Below, one piece after another: positions 51,602-61,175 of a stretch of DNA of 64,000 nucleotides. The position numbers were made by a program, and so were the translations under genes. Numbering within the stretch: position 1 is the stretch's first letter; every line of letters begins with the position of its first letter. The notes beneath the pieces are model-generated. The model searched no databases, was not told the DNA's origin, and was given only the letters and a program-made list of their open reading frames with translations. Source of the DNA: Halorubrum salinum (GTDB lineage Archaea; Halobacteriota; Halobacteria; Halobacteriales; Haloferacaceae); the NCBI RefSeq assembly GCF_024494575.1, contig NZ_JANHDO010000006.1:62001-126000 (forward strand). The letters run 5' to 3'.

Positions 51602-53443
51602 TTAGAGGAATCCGTTGATTTCTTCGTTATCAAACGGCCCGCCGAACAAGACGGAGCGGCTTAGATTGTTGTTTGAATTGGCACAGGTGATGTTCGAGAG
51701 GAAGAGGCAGTCCTCGCATGCACAGTTATGATCAGTTCGGCAGATGGTGTCATAGGTACAGAACTCCGCCTCTTCGATCTGTGCCATGACATCCAGAAAT
51801 CGCTCTTCAAACAGAGTAAAAATAGATCCAAGACTGTAGTCCGTATCTGCTCGTTTATAGATCACTGTCGAGAGTGTCCTTGGGAGCAGATGCTCGACCA
51901 AACTCTCACGTCCGTATCCCGAGAGTGCCCCAATCGCGTCAATAACTGCATGCGAGTAGGTATGCAACAGCGTGTACACCGCACGTGATACGGGATCAGT
52001 TTCTGGATCGATGGTGCCGAACCGACCAGGATCCGTTACTTGCGAGAGGAACCATCTATCGAGATCATCAATCGCCAACTCGCCGGTGAAGTTCTCGCTG
52101 ACCCACTCACGCACTGCTGTCTTATCGAGTGACAACACGACGGCTTCGGCATCATTTGTTCGAGCGAAGATCTGCCCCTCAGCCCACTCACCACTACGGA
52201 ACAGATTCAGGGCCGGCGGAACCGCATCATCGTCCGGCGTTTCATCGCCGCCGAATCCGCCGGTGGGCTCCGGCGATAACCGCGTATATCCATACGTCAC
52301 GGTGGTGATTGGGAAATTCTTCACCAATCTGACTTGCGAGAGATTGCGCCGATCACGTTCGGTGATGTACTCATCAATCTGATCACTTTCGAGGTGCGTG
52401 TCGATAGCCCCTGACTGGAGCTCCTCAAACGTGTAGGAGTAGATATAGTCTGCTTCGTCGTACGAATCATTCGTGATCGAGAGGTACTCAAAGAGCTCCT
52501 CGCTCAGTTTAACCTGTTCCTGTTCGTCGAAGACGTCCCGTAAGAAGGCAGCTGTCTCGTCGCGATGTTCGGTGATATCGACTTCAAGACGCTCCTTTGC
52601 CATTTTACGAGCTTCTTCGTTTGATTCTGCTTCTCCTTGTTGGAGCAGATCCATCGCAAGATCCATCACTGTGTCGGGGTCGGGTTCACCCAGTTCAGAA
52701 TCATCGAGCAGGTAATCGCTCACGATCTCAACCTGAAACCGGTCGTTAGTATGGAGTGTGTCGAGATCCTGCCGAACGTTCACCAGCGTTTGGGTCTGAG
52801 GGTAGAAGGTCGTCGACGCTGAATGGGGGAGTGTCCGGAGATCGTTCCGATCACAGGTAGCGTTGAGGCATTTTCCGCCGTGGAAATCCTTCGTGTAGTC
52901 ACACCCGGGATTCGTGCAGCGCCAGTACGAATCCGAGAGCTTGACGCCGCTCTCTCGGAATTCCATGCCTGTACCACAGTGATCCGGGACAAGGATGTCC
53001 TGAATCTGGCCACAGGAACAGACGGCGGCGAACCGCATTTGATGATGATCGTGGAGGGCGTCGCCACAGCGCTCGCAGTTGATCGTATTTCCAGTGCCAG
53101 TAAAATCTTTAACATCATTATAGTGGAACTGATTTGCAGTTCCGCAGTTTCCACAGGCGAATACTCTCGGGAACACCTCGAAGTTCGCACTCCCTGGTTG
53201 AATGATGTCAATCGCCGTTTCGTTGAAATCCATCTGTTCCCAGTTGTCCCATTTGCTGGCGTGGCGCTTGACCCGGCGGAAGATATACTGGCTGGGAAGA
53301 TTGGGCGTGATTGGCTGCCCGCGGTCGTCATAGTCCTGATTGACGTATCCGATGAGCCCACTGAGATTCGTTTCAGAGTGATTGAACGTCGCCCCTGGGA
53401 GAAAGTCATACAGGAACTTCGACTTCTTGCGCTCCATCGTCAT
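51602..53443 (-). CDS. drmB: DrmB-like DUF1998 protein (DISARM)
   Basis: A 613-residue protein of the DrmB/DUF1998 type. The N-terminal half has zinc-binding Cys clusters (CGNCGTANQFHYND, CERCGD, CSCGQIQD, CTNPGC, CLNATC). The C-terminal DUF1998 region shows YTLLHTYSHAVIDAIGALSG and a final CACEDCLFLSN...NNNLSR block. DrmB works with the DrmA helicase in DISARM anti-phage defence, where the pair loads on incoming DNA. It overlaps the DrmA stop by one base (TAATG). An ATG two codons in is an alternative start. Confidence 0.8.
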   Translation of the reverse strand: MTMERKKSKFLYDFLPGATFNHSETNLSGLIGYVNQDYDDRGQPITPNLPSQYIFRRVKRHASKWDNWEQMDFNETAIDIIQPGSANFEVFPRVFACGNCGTANQFHYNDVKDFTGTGNTINCERCGDALHDHHQMRFAAVCSCGQIQDILVPDHCGTGMEFRESGVKLSDSYWRCTNPGCDYTKDFHGGKCLNATCDRNDLRTLPHSASTTFYPQTQTLVNVRQDLDTLHTNDRFQVEIVSDYLLDDSELGEPDPDTVMDLAMDLLQQGEAESNEEARKMAKERLEVDITEHRDETAAFLRDVFDEQEQVKLSEELFEYLSITNDSYDEADYIYSYTFEELQSGAIDTHLESDQIDEYITERDRRNLSQVRLVKNFPITTVTYGYTRLSPEPTGGFGGDETPDDDAVPPALNLFRSGEWAEGQIFARTNDAEAVVLSLDKTAVREWVSENFTGELAIDDLDRWFLSQVTDPGRFGTIDPETDPVSRAVYTLLHTYSHAVIDAIGALSGYGRESLVEHLLPRTLSTVIYKRADTDYSLGSIFTLFEERFLDVMAQIEEAEFCTYDTICRTDHNCACEDCLFLSNITCANSNNNLSRSVLFGGPFDNEEINGFL

Positions 53444-56400
53444 TATTGCTCACCCTCCGTGAGACGCTGGATGAACTCTTGATTGTTGTACTGCGGTGTG
53501 ATTTCGCCTTGTTCACCGATATCTCGGAGGTTCTGCATTGGCTCGTTCCCTTGTGGGAATTCTGGGTAGTGCATTTCGCCGAGTTTGTTTTTCCAATATC
53601 GCCAGACGTCCCGAACACGAGCTTCAACTTGGTCCTCGAAATACCGATTCACGTCCTCACCGCGGTCTAACCCATACGCTGCTTTGAGATCCGCGATGAA
53701 TGTTTCCTCGGTGATCTCGGGATACTGGTCTTCTGTCATAAGCTTGTAGAGGTGTGATGCTTTCTGGACGTTGGCGCGCTCCGTGTCGCCATCCTCGCTG
53801 ATCTCATACTTGCGGTACATTTCTGGCCGGTATCTCTGTAAGAGAATGCTGCTGAAAATTCCAGTAAATGTCCGGTCAATTCCGAACTTCGCCCATCGAT
53901 CGATCGGCACTGGCTCGACAGTTCGATCCAGATACTGGTGCATCTTTTCGAAGTACCGGAACCGGTGTTTGTCTCGCTCCTTGATCGGGTCGAAGACGTC
54001 CAAAACGAATCCAGGTGTGTCAGCTTGCCGGCCGACACGGCTACTGGATTGGATGTACTGGAACGTCTTTCGTGGATACCCGAAGAATAGCATGAGGTTG
54101 AATCGGTCGACGTCAATACCGTGGCCGATAAAACTCGTCGAGGGCACGGTATCGATACGCTCCTCGAAAGGAATGTCACCGGGGTCCTCGAGCTGTTCGA
54201 GGAATTCTGGATCTTCCGTGTCAGCAGTCAACTGTCGCTCGATAAGGGGATCTTCATATCCGTCTCGCTTGAGCTTTGGATTGACGTATTTCGCGATATT
54301 CTCCCGGTAGCGGTCTTTTCGGGTTTTGTTATTGAAGTAGACGAGCGATGTTTCATAGAGATCCAGAAGGTCTGCTTTCTCAGTCGGAGTGAGGGTGGTG
54401 ACGCCGATTGCCTCTGCTAACTCAGCTGGCGGCATAGCGCGAAGATCGCGAATCACCTCATGCATGTCTGCAACGATATCGAGGACGGCGTAGAGATGCG
54501 ACCGGTTCGACGGCATGAGCCCGAGATACTCCCGCTCGACCGTCTCTGTCAGGTGCCCATAGAAGGTTTCTCCCTGCACTGGCCCATCGTTCGGAAACCG
54601 AACTGCATCCCGTTGGAATAGATTGCGAATTTGGCGTTCATACTCGGAGATGGTCGCTGTCGATGTCACGATTTTCGGTGTCTTTCCATGGATCTGCTCA
54701 CAGAGAGACAGATACGTCGTTTCATAGTGGGATGCGAAGGTCCCCAGCTCCTCGTTTAGCAAGTGTACCTCGTCGATCAGATGTAGTGTCGGGACTGGAT
54801 CGTAGAACTCTGTAGATGTATCTTCAATCCGATCTTCACAGTCGAATAGATCCTTCTCCGAACAGGTTCCTGAATAGCCGTAACCGTGTACGGGACAATA
54901 TGTGGTGGTGTTGCCGAGGAGATTTGCAAATCGGGGCTGCATTCCCATAACGGAGATCTTGTCTAGGGACCCAAGCAGTATCGAGGGAATGTATCGGTAG
55001 ATGTCTCGGTCGACGACGTAGAGTGGGATTTGCCCGATACAGTCGTCCCCGGAACAGTGGTGGAAGACACTGTTTTTCTCTACATCATATTCGACAGTGA
55101 TCTCGCTATCACAGAGCGGGCACTCATCGAGTACCTTGCATTCTCGTTCGAGTTTCTCCTGACTCTGCTGGAACGCTTCTCTGAGGGTATCCCTGGCTGT
55201 CCCGATGGCGTTCGGTGTATCCTGTCCACCGACATAGAATCCGAGCGAGAATTCAGCACCGGTCCCATCAAACCAGGCCGGATCTCGGCGAATTTGTTCA
55301 GCGTAGAGCAGACTTTCGATGAAGCGATCTTTCTGTTGACGGCTCAGCAGCCGGAGCGGGAATCGAATCCAGGCGGTGACACCCTCGTTTTTCCCACGAA
55401 GCCGGTCATAGAACAGATTGAATAAGATGAGCCCGAGGTAGGCTTCGGTCTTTCCCCCACCTGTTGGGAACCACAAGACATCTGCCATCTCGTCATATTC
55501 TGTCTCTGCCCAGTCGTGCTCACGTTGAACGACTCCTGAGAGATTGCAGGTGACGAACACGAGCTGGAAGAGCCGCCAACCAGGGAACTCATGCTGATTT
55601 GAATTCACCTGATTCATCGCCTGGAAGGCCTTGAGAGACCGTTCATCCCGACTGAGAATCTCGATCCCATGCTTAAACCGATCAATTTCAGCATGGAATG
55701 TCTCGGCCGCAGCATCAAGCTCCTCAGCTTCTTCAGGTGTCAGATCCAGATCATCAATAATCTCAGACCGTCTCGTTGTCGTCCAGTCCTCGTAGTACGC
55801 CTCCATCCCCTCCGCAATTGCTTCGAGCGTCGGGATCGCTGCACTCCCCGTTAGATCGTCGAAGTCCGTCTCGTAGCTGTCGTTGAATTCAAATTCGTAG
55901 ACTGGCTCGGTCGGCACAGCCGTTGTCGACACTGTTGTCGGTGGTGATCCGACACCCGTTTCGATCGAACAGTTCCGTCCTTTGCCCCATACCTGCTGAT
56001 CGTATCTGTAGTCTTCCGGAACGAGATCGAACGTATAGGGTTCGAGTTCACCTTCGACCTCGATCTGTGGATTAAAGACGAACGGATCGTCGGTCGTTTC
56101 GTTGCCTGCAATTGGCCGATTAATGATTTCGACAGTAAGCTGGCCATCGGATTCTCTCGAGACGAGACCAATGTTCCATTGGTAGTGATCGGTATCGACG
56201 GTCGGAACATCCTCGGTAAGCTCTGAGAACTCCTCGGGCCCGATATCGAGAAGTTCAGGTGGGGAGAGACCGAGTTGCTCACCAACTTCCGGGGTTGGAG
56301 TTACGAGGTAGGATTGTGTCTGATCAGCGAACGCCTCGCGAACAGCATCACGCAGGCGTACTTCAACATCCTCAATCTCGCTGGGGAGGGAAAGCAACTC

Positions 56401-56847
56401 ACCCGTATACTCGAATGATACAGAGAACTTCCGGTAGAATTCCTCGGCGATTGAATAGAGCGAGTCAGCCGAGACAGCATCACGGTCTACTGACTCGATT
56501 TCGACATCTTCGCGCTCAGCGACTTCGAGTTTTGCTGCTCTGAGTCCCTGCTCACGGAGCGACTTGAACTCCTCGTAGGTAGGGAAGCTTGGATAGTAAA
56601 GGTCGAACGTGATCCTGAGTGTCCCCGTCGTTCCGGGTGTTGGTTTGCAATCTAATCCGTGAGAGACCGGCTTGGTCTTTGCCTCGAAATCCTCCTCAGA
56701 GTCTCGTCCATATTCCGGGGCAATATTCGAGACGTAGAACTTGTCCTCAGGGCGTTCGCCGACACAGTACGCAGTATTTCGTCCGCTCGCACGGTCGAGC
56801 GTCTGCGTCAGCAGGAATTGTCCGAGTTGTTGTGCTTTACTCGACAT
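53443..56847 (-). CDS. drmA: DrmA-like SF2 helicase (DISARM)
   Basis: A 1134-residue helicase. Residues 1-440 are an N-terminal region specific to DrmA-like proteins. Walker A is PTGGGKT (461-467) in VLWFPTGGGKTEAYLG, the DEVH box is at 692-695 (LIDEVHLL), motif III is TSTATI, and motif VI is QSSSRVGRQ. A Cys-rich insertion (about 570-605 and 650-670) probably binds zinc. FIGHGIDVDRFNLMLFFGYP precedes motif VI. DrmA is the motor of the DISARM system. It overlaps the gene upstream by 11 bases and DrmB downstream by one base, forming one translationally coupled operon. Confidence 0.83.
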   Translation of the reverse strand: MSSKAQQLGQFLLTQTLDRASGRNTAYCVGERPEDKFYVSNIAPEYGRDSEEDFEAKTKPVSHGLDCKPTPGTTGTLRITFDLYYPSFPTYEEFKSLREQGLRAAKLEVAEREDVEIESVDRDAVSADSLYSIAEEFYRKFSVSFEYTGELLSLPSEIEDVEVRLRDAVREAFADQTQSYLVTPTPEVGEQLGLSPPELLDIGPEEFSELTEDVPTVDTDHYQWNIGLVSRESDGQLTVEIINRPIAGNETTDDPFVFNPQIEVEGELEPYTFDLVPEDYRYDQQVWGKGRNCSIETGVGSPPTTVSTTAVPTEPVYEFEFNDSYETDFDDLTGSAAIPTLEAIAEGMEAYYEDWTTTRRSEIIDDLDLTPEEAEELDAAAETFHAEIDRFKHGIEILSRDERSLKAFQAMNQVNSNQHEFPGWRLFQLVFVTCNLSGVVQREHDWAETEYDEMADVLWFPTGGGKTEAYLGLILFNLFYDRLRGKNEGVTAWIRFPLRLLSRQQKDRFIESLLYAEQIRRDPAWFDGTGAEFSLGFYVGGQDTPNAIGTARDTLREAFQQSQEKLERECKVLDECPLCDSEITVEYDVEKNSVFHHCSGDDCIGQIPLYVVDRDIYRYIPSILLGSLDKISVMGMQPRFANLLGNTTTYCPVHGYGYSGTCSEKDLFDCEDRIEDTSTEFYDPVPTLHLIDEVHLLNEELGTFASHYETTYLSLCEQIHGKTPKIVTSTATISEYERQIRNLFQRDAVRFPNDGPVQGETFYGHLTETVEREYLGLMPSNRSHLYAVLDIVADMHEVIRDLRAMPPAELAEAIGVTTLTPTEKADLLDLYETSLVYFNNKTRKDRYRENIAKYVNPKLKRDGYEDPLIERQLTADTEDPEFLEQLEDPGDIPFEERIDTVPSTSFIGHGIDVDRFNLMLFFGYPRKTFQYIQSSSRVGRQADTPGFVLDVFDPIKERDKHRFRYFEKMHQYLDRTVEPVPIDRWAKFGIDRTFTGIFSSILLQRYRPEMYRKYEISEDGDTERANVQKASHLYKLMTEDQYPEITEETFIADLKAAYGLDRGEDVNRYFEDQVEARVRDVWRYWKNKLGEMHYPEFPQGNEPMQNLRDIGEQGEITPQYNNQEFIQRLTEGEQ

Positions 56848-59206
56848 CGATTACGTCCTCTACGATTTTTTCCATGGTGTCTGCTTCGATATCTGCATCA
56901 CTGTCGGCAACCTCATCTGGTAACGAACTATCCGTTGCAATTCCAGCTTCGACAGACCGCTTGGCTTCCTTCCCGATTTGTCGATGGAGGGTGCGGATTT
57001 CTCTAAGCGCTGAAATCGTCGGGTCAGCAAGCGAGGTTGCGCTCGGATCCAAGATTTCCAGTACAAGTCGAACATTTTCAGGGTCTCGGGGACCAAGTGT
57101 CCGGCCGGATCGCCAGCTTGCAATCGTGTCTGGAGTACTGATATCCGACCCTTTTGACTGCATCTCGCGGAGGAGCCCTTCTACGGTGTACTCGTCGTCG
57201 AGTCCCTCCTTGAGAACAGTCCGCCATCGGTCAATGGTTGATTCACACCCACGGACGCGCTCTCGATCATGGGCAGATTCAATAAAGACGTCATAGAGGT
57301 CGCCACTGGAGTCGTCCATCAGCAACACCTCGTCACCTGGCTCTAGCTCGGCGACTGGAACCCGAACGATCCCCCCTTCAGAAGTAACCGTGACGCGGCT
57401 AAGCGAAGATTGGGTCCTCGATGTTCCATCGGTAAACACTATCTTCAGTGTATTGTCTGTGTGGACTTGCCCAGTTTCGCCTGATGCCTCCCCAGTTGTC
57501 CCCGACTGAGTGCTGGCACTCTCCCCACTGAACTCCGCCTCAAGTACCTCATCCAGAAGTTCGTTTGCGTTCTTGTAATCGGGGGCTTCGTAGTTTTTTT
57601 CGCCGATACTGGCAACCGCTGATGCGTCCCTTGGGGAAGCCTCCTCAACGACTTCCTGTAGTTCCTCGTCGGCGTCTTGTGGACTCCTCTGAGCTGCCTG
57701 TGGGCTACCGGGCGTGGGGCTTCCTGCCCCTGCCCGCGCAGTGTTCTGCTCTGGCGGTTCTTTGGGCTCGTTATAATCTGTTACCTCAATCGTTGTATCG
57801 GTCTCTGCGAGTTCGCGTTCAAGCCGACGTTCGACATGATCAGCCCACATCTCGAACTGGAGAAACTCCATCGACCGTGAAGCTGGGAACGAATAGGTGT
57901 GAGATGACTGCCCCAATGGGCGTGTTATCACCGTCGGTTTGTCAGGGTCTGGGACGAGATCTGCGATCGGCATAATCTCAGTAGTATCGGGCATCGTTCC
58001 CCCCTCTGCCGCAAGGGCGTTGATGATCGCTTTCGTCTCATATTCGTTCCGGACAACGAATCGCGCTAAAGTGCCGGCCTCCTCTGCGTCGCTAATTCGT
58101 TCGAACAATGCCTCTTGCAGCGGGTGCTTCGTATTGAGTAGCTGTTGAAGATAGCTAGCTGCTTGACAGTAGTTGATAAGCAAATCAGCGGTCATCCCAT
58201 CCAGGTTTTGAGCCTTCCCCCGGAGGTTTGCAATGAGATCACCCACCGATTGGTGGTGGTAGTTGTCTTTGACCGCGTCTTCCCAATGTTGGGGGCGTAC
58301 CGGTAGCTCAGTCAGGAGGTTGAACAGCCAGCCAACCTCAACTGCGAGTCCGGGCACGTGACGGAGATCTTGTTTCATGTTCGCTAAGTCAGTCACGACA
58401 GATCGCATTTTCGGGTAGTGGACTCGCTGGAGAGCGACACGACGCTCACCCGAGGAGAGGATTTGTGCGTATTTCGAGGCGACGGATGCGTCCGTATTCT
58501 CGTTTACACGTGCGGTCGAGAGCAAAGTGTTGTCTAACTCGATGTGCCACGTGTTCGAGAGTATCGACTCAAACGCTGGTTGGGTCTCATTCACATAATA
58601 GACCACGGGAATAGAGAGTCCCTTCACATACGACTTGAGTTCCTCAAGCCGTCGACGAGGGTCACGCCACTCTTTTTTCCGAAGGTCGACGACTAGGACA
58701 CCAAGATCGCTCGGGCAGTTATCCAATTCAATCCCGTGTTTCGCGGTAAACAGGCTTGCCGAGCCAGAAACGCTGCTCACTTTATCGATCGACGTGCGGT
58801 CGAGGAGTGGTGGAGTCTTGCCGATTCCATTGCGGCGGACTTCGTCAAATAACGTCACATACCCTCGCGACAAGGATGGTAGCAGACAGAGAGACTTCCC
58901 TTGCCCGACGATCCCGTTCCTTGGAAAGCTTGGATTTTGTACTCGAAGATATCCTAGGCAGACACCGAGTAGTACCTCATTACCCGGTAGTGGATTGACA
59001 ATCGTGACGTTCTTGCCGCGGCTGATCGAAGTAAGGGCTTCCTCAATAACGGCTAGCTCGACATCACCCATGTTGAGGGGACCATCTTTTGTTCGCAGAC
59101 CGTCCTGGAACCAGCGAGCGAGTTCCGGCCGGTCCTCGCATCGCGTGGCAGTCTCTGCCAATGTCTGCATCAACGTGCTACGTACAGTCGTACCATTGAT
59201 AAGCAT
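56837..59206 (-). CDS. Large protein of the DISARM-like operon, possibly DrmE
   Basis: A 789-residue protein, first in the operon. The N-terminal 420 residues look like a degenerate RecA/helicase fold: VTIVNPLPGNEVLLGVCLGY where a P-loop would be, DLGVLVVDLRKKEW near a Walker B position, and RFVVRNEYETKAIINAL. No catalytic P-loop is present. A disordered Pro/Gly/Ala/Glu linker (about 500-600) leads to a small beta domain (VRVPVAELEPGDEVLLMDD) and a helical C-terminus with TIASWRSGRTLGPRDPENVR. Size, position before drmA and the C-terminal domain suggest DrmE, a class 2 DISARM protein of unknown activity. The assignment rests on pattern recall. Confidence 0.5.
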   Translation of the reverse strand: MLINGTTVRSTLMQTLAETATRCEDRPELARWFQDGLRTKDGPLNMGDVELAVIEEALTSISRGKNVTIVNPLPGNEVLLGVCLGYLRVQNPSFPRNGIVGQGKSLCLLPSLSRGYVTLFDEVRRNGIGKTPPLLDRTSIDKVSSVSGSASLFTAKHGIELDNCPSDLGVLVVDLRKKEWRDPRRRLEELKSYVKGLSIPVVYYVNETQPAFESILSNTWHIELDNTLLSTARVNENTDASVASKYAQILSSGERRVALQRVHYPKMRSVVTDLANMKQDLRHVPGLAVEVGWLFNLLTELPVRPQHWEDAVKDNYHHQSVGDLIANLRGKAQNLDGMTADLLINYCQAASYLQQLLNTKHPLQEALFERISDAEEAGTLARFVVRNEYETKAIINALAAEGGTMPDTTEIMPIADLVPDPDKPTVITRPLGQSSHTYSFPASRSMEFLQFEMWADHVERRLERELAETDTTIEVTDYNEPKEPPEQNTARAGAGSPTPGSPQAAQRSPQDADEELQEVVEEASPRDASAVASIGEKNYEAPDYKNANELLDEVLEAEFSGESASTQSGTTGEASGETGQVHTDNTLKIVFTDGTSRTQSSLSRVTVTSEGGIVRVPVAELEPGDEVLLMDDSSGDLYDVFIESAHDRERVRGCESTIDRWRTVLKEGLDDEYTVEGLLREMQSKGSDISTPDTIASWRSGRTLGPRDPENVRLVLEILDPSATSLADPTISALREIRTLHRQIGKEAKRSVEAGIATDSSLPDEVADSDADIEADTMEKIVEDVIDVE

Positions 59207-59218
59207 TTATCATTTCAC

Positions 59219-59231
59219 GATATCTGATATC
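59219..59231. promoter_or_regulatory. GATATC pair in the divergent promoter region
   Basis: GATATC-t-GATATC, two palindromes separated by one base, lies 12 bases before the DrmE-like start and about 90 before the CARF-like gene. It is the only dyad in the 114-base divergent region and could be an operator controlling both operons. Confidence 0.35.
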
Positions 59232-59320
59232 TAATCAGGGCGCCGGCTCACCCTCTACAGTCGAGTTATTATTATGAACTTTACGCTATCTATTTACGCC
59301 GTGGATAAAATAGTTGGACA

Positions 59321-59797
59321 ATGACCAATATCTGGATTACGTCAATGAGCACCCACCCTGAGTCGGTACTCAACCCGTTAATCGGAGCCTGTGAAGACGG
59401 GTTCGTTCCAAATTCCGTTGAGTTGTTGTCCAACCCGAGTGTTTCAGAGTATGAATCCATGATTTCGTCGCTAATGGAAGATGTGATGACTGCCTATGGC
59501 AACCACAACGGCGACGTGGCTGTTCGCCAACTGAGCAGTGAATTAGAATTTGCCGAAATTGTGGCGCACTTCCTCGATCCAATCGAGGAGGCCGGCAGGA
59601 ACGACACCGTCGCCGTCGATATTACCCCTGGTCGGAAGTTTATGTCTGCGATCGCGTTCCAGACCGGAATGAGCCATGGCGCTGATCACGTCTACTATAA
59701 TCACCTCGATTCAGACGAGTACTTCGGAAAGATATACTCCGTGATTCCTCGGACTGCAACGACTCTCATCGACTTTGCGGAGCTCCTGGACTCATGA
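59321..59797 (+). CDS. Stand-alone CARF-like ligand-sensor protein
   Basis: A 158-residue Rossmann-like protein. Strand 1 and its loop read NIWITSMSTHPESVLNPL, and the second signature is VAVDITPGRKFMSAIAFQTG (about 97-116). Together these are the two ligand-binding loops of CARF domains, which bind cyclic oligoadenylates in type III CRISPR systems. The domain stands alone, with no effector fused. Its stop overlaps the next start by 4 bases (ATGA), so sensor and nuclease are coupled. No Cas10 or CRISPR array occurs in the window. Confidence 0.6.
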   Translation: MTNIWITSMSTHPESVLNPLIGACEDGFVPNSVELLSNPSVSEYESMISSLMEDVMTAYGNHNGDVAVRQLSSELEFAEIVAHFLDPIEEAGRNDTVAVDITPGRKFMSAIAFQTGMSHGADHVYYNHLDSDEYFGKIYSVIPRTATTLIDFAELLDS

Positions 59798-60882
59798 ATA
59801 TCTCAAGACAGCATCTGATGACGGTAATCAACGGGCTGTATGATCTTGGTGAGCATTCATTTGCTGTTCAACACCCAGGTGACGACGTTGGCACGCTGTT
59901 TCGTGTTCAACTCGACCGGGAAAACCCAGTAGCGACGGTGAGCTTTACTGACACCATCGAAGCGCTTAACGAGCGAAAATCCGAAATACAAATTCAGTAT
60001 GGGGACCGCCCCGCGGACGATCTTCCAGACACACAAACGGTAATCCGCGCGCTCACGAGCGCGGGAGTCCTCGAGTTTGCGAATCAGCAGACAGTTGAGC
60101 AGTACATCGACCGACATTGCTACCCAGCTGTCGAAGCCGGTGAAGACCCCATTATGGTCGGGATTGACACCAATCTGTTCCCCTGGGAGTTTCCCCACCA
60201 GATGGGACTAGACCACGTCACTGGATCAAAAAATAGTGCAGGCCGGCAGCCTACTAACGGCTACGTGCTGTCGAATGGGGTTGTTGACGAACTTCATTGG
60301 CAGTACACCCACTTCGACACTGACGAATTGGTAGACGCCTTTGGGTCGGAGTTCGAAACACTCGCTGATCAACCTGCCGGCGCAAAGCGAGAGGGACGGC
60401 TGGGAATTCAAGTTTATCAACAGCTAATTGGTTCACGAAACGTCGACCTGATTGATAGTGAACCGGGTGACTCGAACATCATTGAGGGGTATGCTGAATA
60501 TACAGCGTCGAGTCGAAAGGAACCCTTGCTCCTCAGTAACGACCACGGCTTCGTTGACGAAGCCCACGACCACTCCCTTCTTGCGCAGCGTCTGGCATTC
60601 AAGCAGGAGGTTCCCCCCAGAACCACGGTAAGTTGGTTTGAGTTAGTCGAAACTCTATACTACCTTACAATCCTCTTCGGTGTACTCAAACTGCCGAAAG
60701 TAACGCTCTATGGTGTGTGGGAGGGCAAGCAGGATAATAATTGGCAGGCTGAGGAGGTGAACATTGACTGCCGGGGCTCGAACTCGAATATACAGACCAT
60801 TCTGGCACGCCATCGACGGATTGCCGATCAATATGATGCCGCGGTCCAGTCAGGCGATAATTTTGGCAATGTCGATAGCTGA
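59794..60882 (+). CDS. PIN-like nuclease coupled to the CARF-like protein
   Basis: A 362-residue protein. Residues 1-115 are an unassigned N-terminal domain. A PIN-like domain follows: strand IMVGIDTNLF with Asp 125, then NGVVDELHWQY with Glu 166, and LLLSNDHGFVDEA with Asp 250 and Asp/Glu 255-256, the acidic set of PIN ribonucleases. The middle (about 175-245) is an insertion. PIN domains cut RNA with divalent metals. The coupled CARF-like protein probably regulates it. A 14-bp palindrome follows the stop directly. Confidence 0.65.
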   Translation: MNISRQHLMTVINGLYDLGEHSFAVQHPGDDVGTLFRVQLDRENPVATVSFTDTIEALNERKSEIQIQYGDRPADDLPDTQTVIRALTSAGVLEFANQQTVEQYIDRHCYPAVEAGEDPIMVGIDTNLFPWEFPHQMGLDHVTGSKNSAGRQPTNGYVLSNGVVDELHWQYTHFDTDELVDAFGSEFETLADQPAGAKREGRLGIQVYQQLIGSRNVDLIDSEPGDSNIIEGYAEYTASSRKEPLLLSNDHGFVDEAHDHSLLAQRLAFKQEVPPRTTVSWFELVETLYYLTILFGVLKLPKVTLYGVWEGKQDNNWQAEEVNIDCRGSNSNIQTILARHRRIADQYDAAVQSGDNFGNVDS

Positions 60883-60896
60883 GATCCATATGGATC
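60883..60896. repeat. 14-bp perfect palindrome
   Basis: GATCCATATGGATC begins on the base after the stop codon of the PIN-like gene. It may form a 3' hairpin or be a protein-binding site. Confidence 0.5.
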
Positions 60897-61175
60897 AACG
60901 AGCTGTGGAATCGTCCCATATCTCACAAGGCGCAGAATTTTGTCGTTAGACGTGATTCACCCGGGTAGCAGCGTCTCTATAAGCGAAATCCTCAGAGGAT
61001 TATATGTTCGTCCTGTAATTCGGTCATGTTTAATTAACGGTGAAGTGTCTCCGATTCGTCGTTGCCATCACCAACTTTGAGGGGGGTAACAACCCTGCCC
61101 GCGAGAGGCTCAAGCCATGAGATTGATTCTATGACACGTTCTACTACAGGAATAGGTAAAACGAGATGGCTCTTC
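60897..61175. other. Intergenic region
   Basis: No gene is supported between the PIN-like gene and the end of the small winged-helix gene. An odd palindrome ATCCTCAGAGGAT lies near 60989-61001. Short frames have no protein-like composition. This gap separates the CARF/PIN unit from the restriction-modification unit. Confidence 0.4.
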
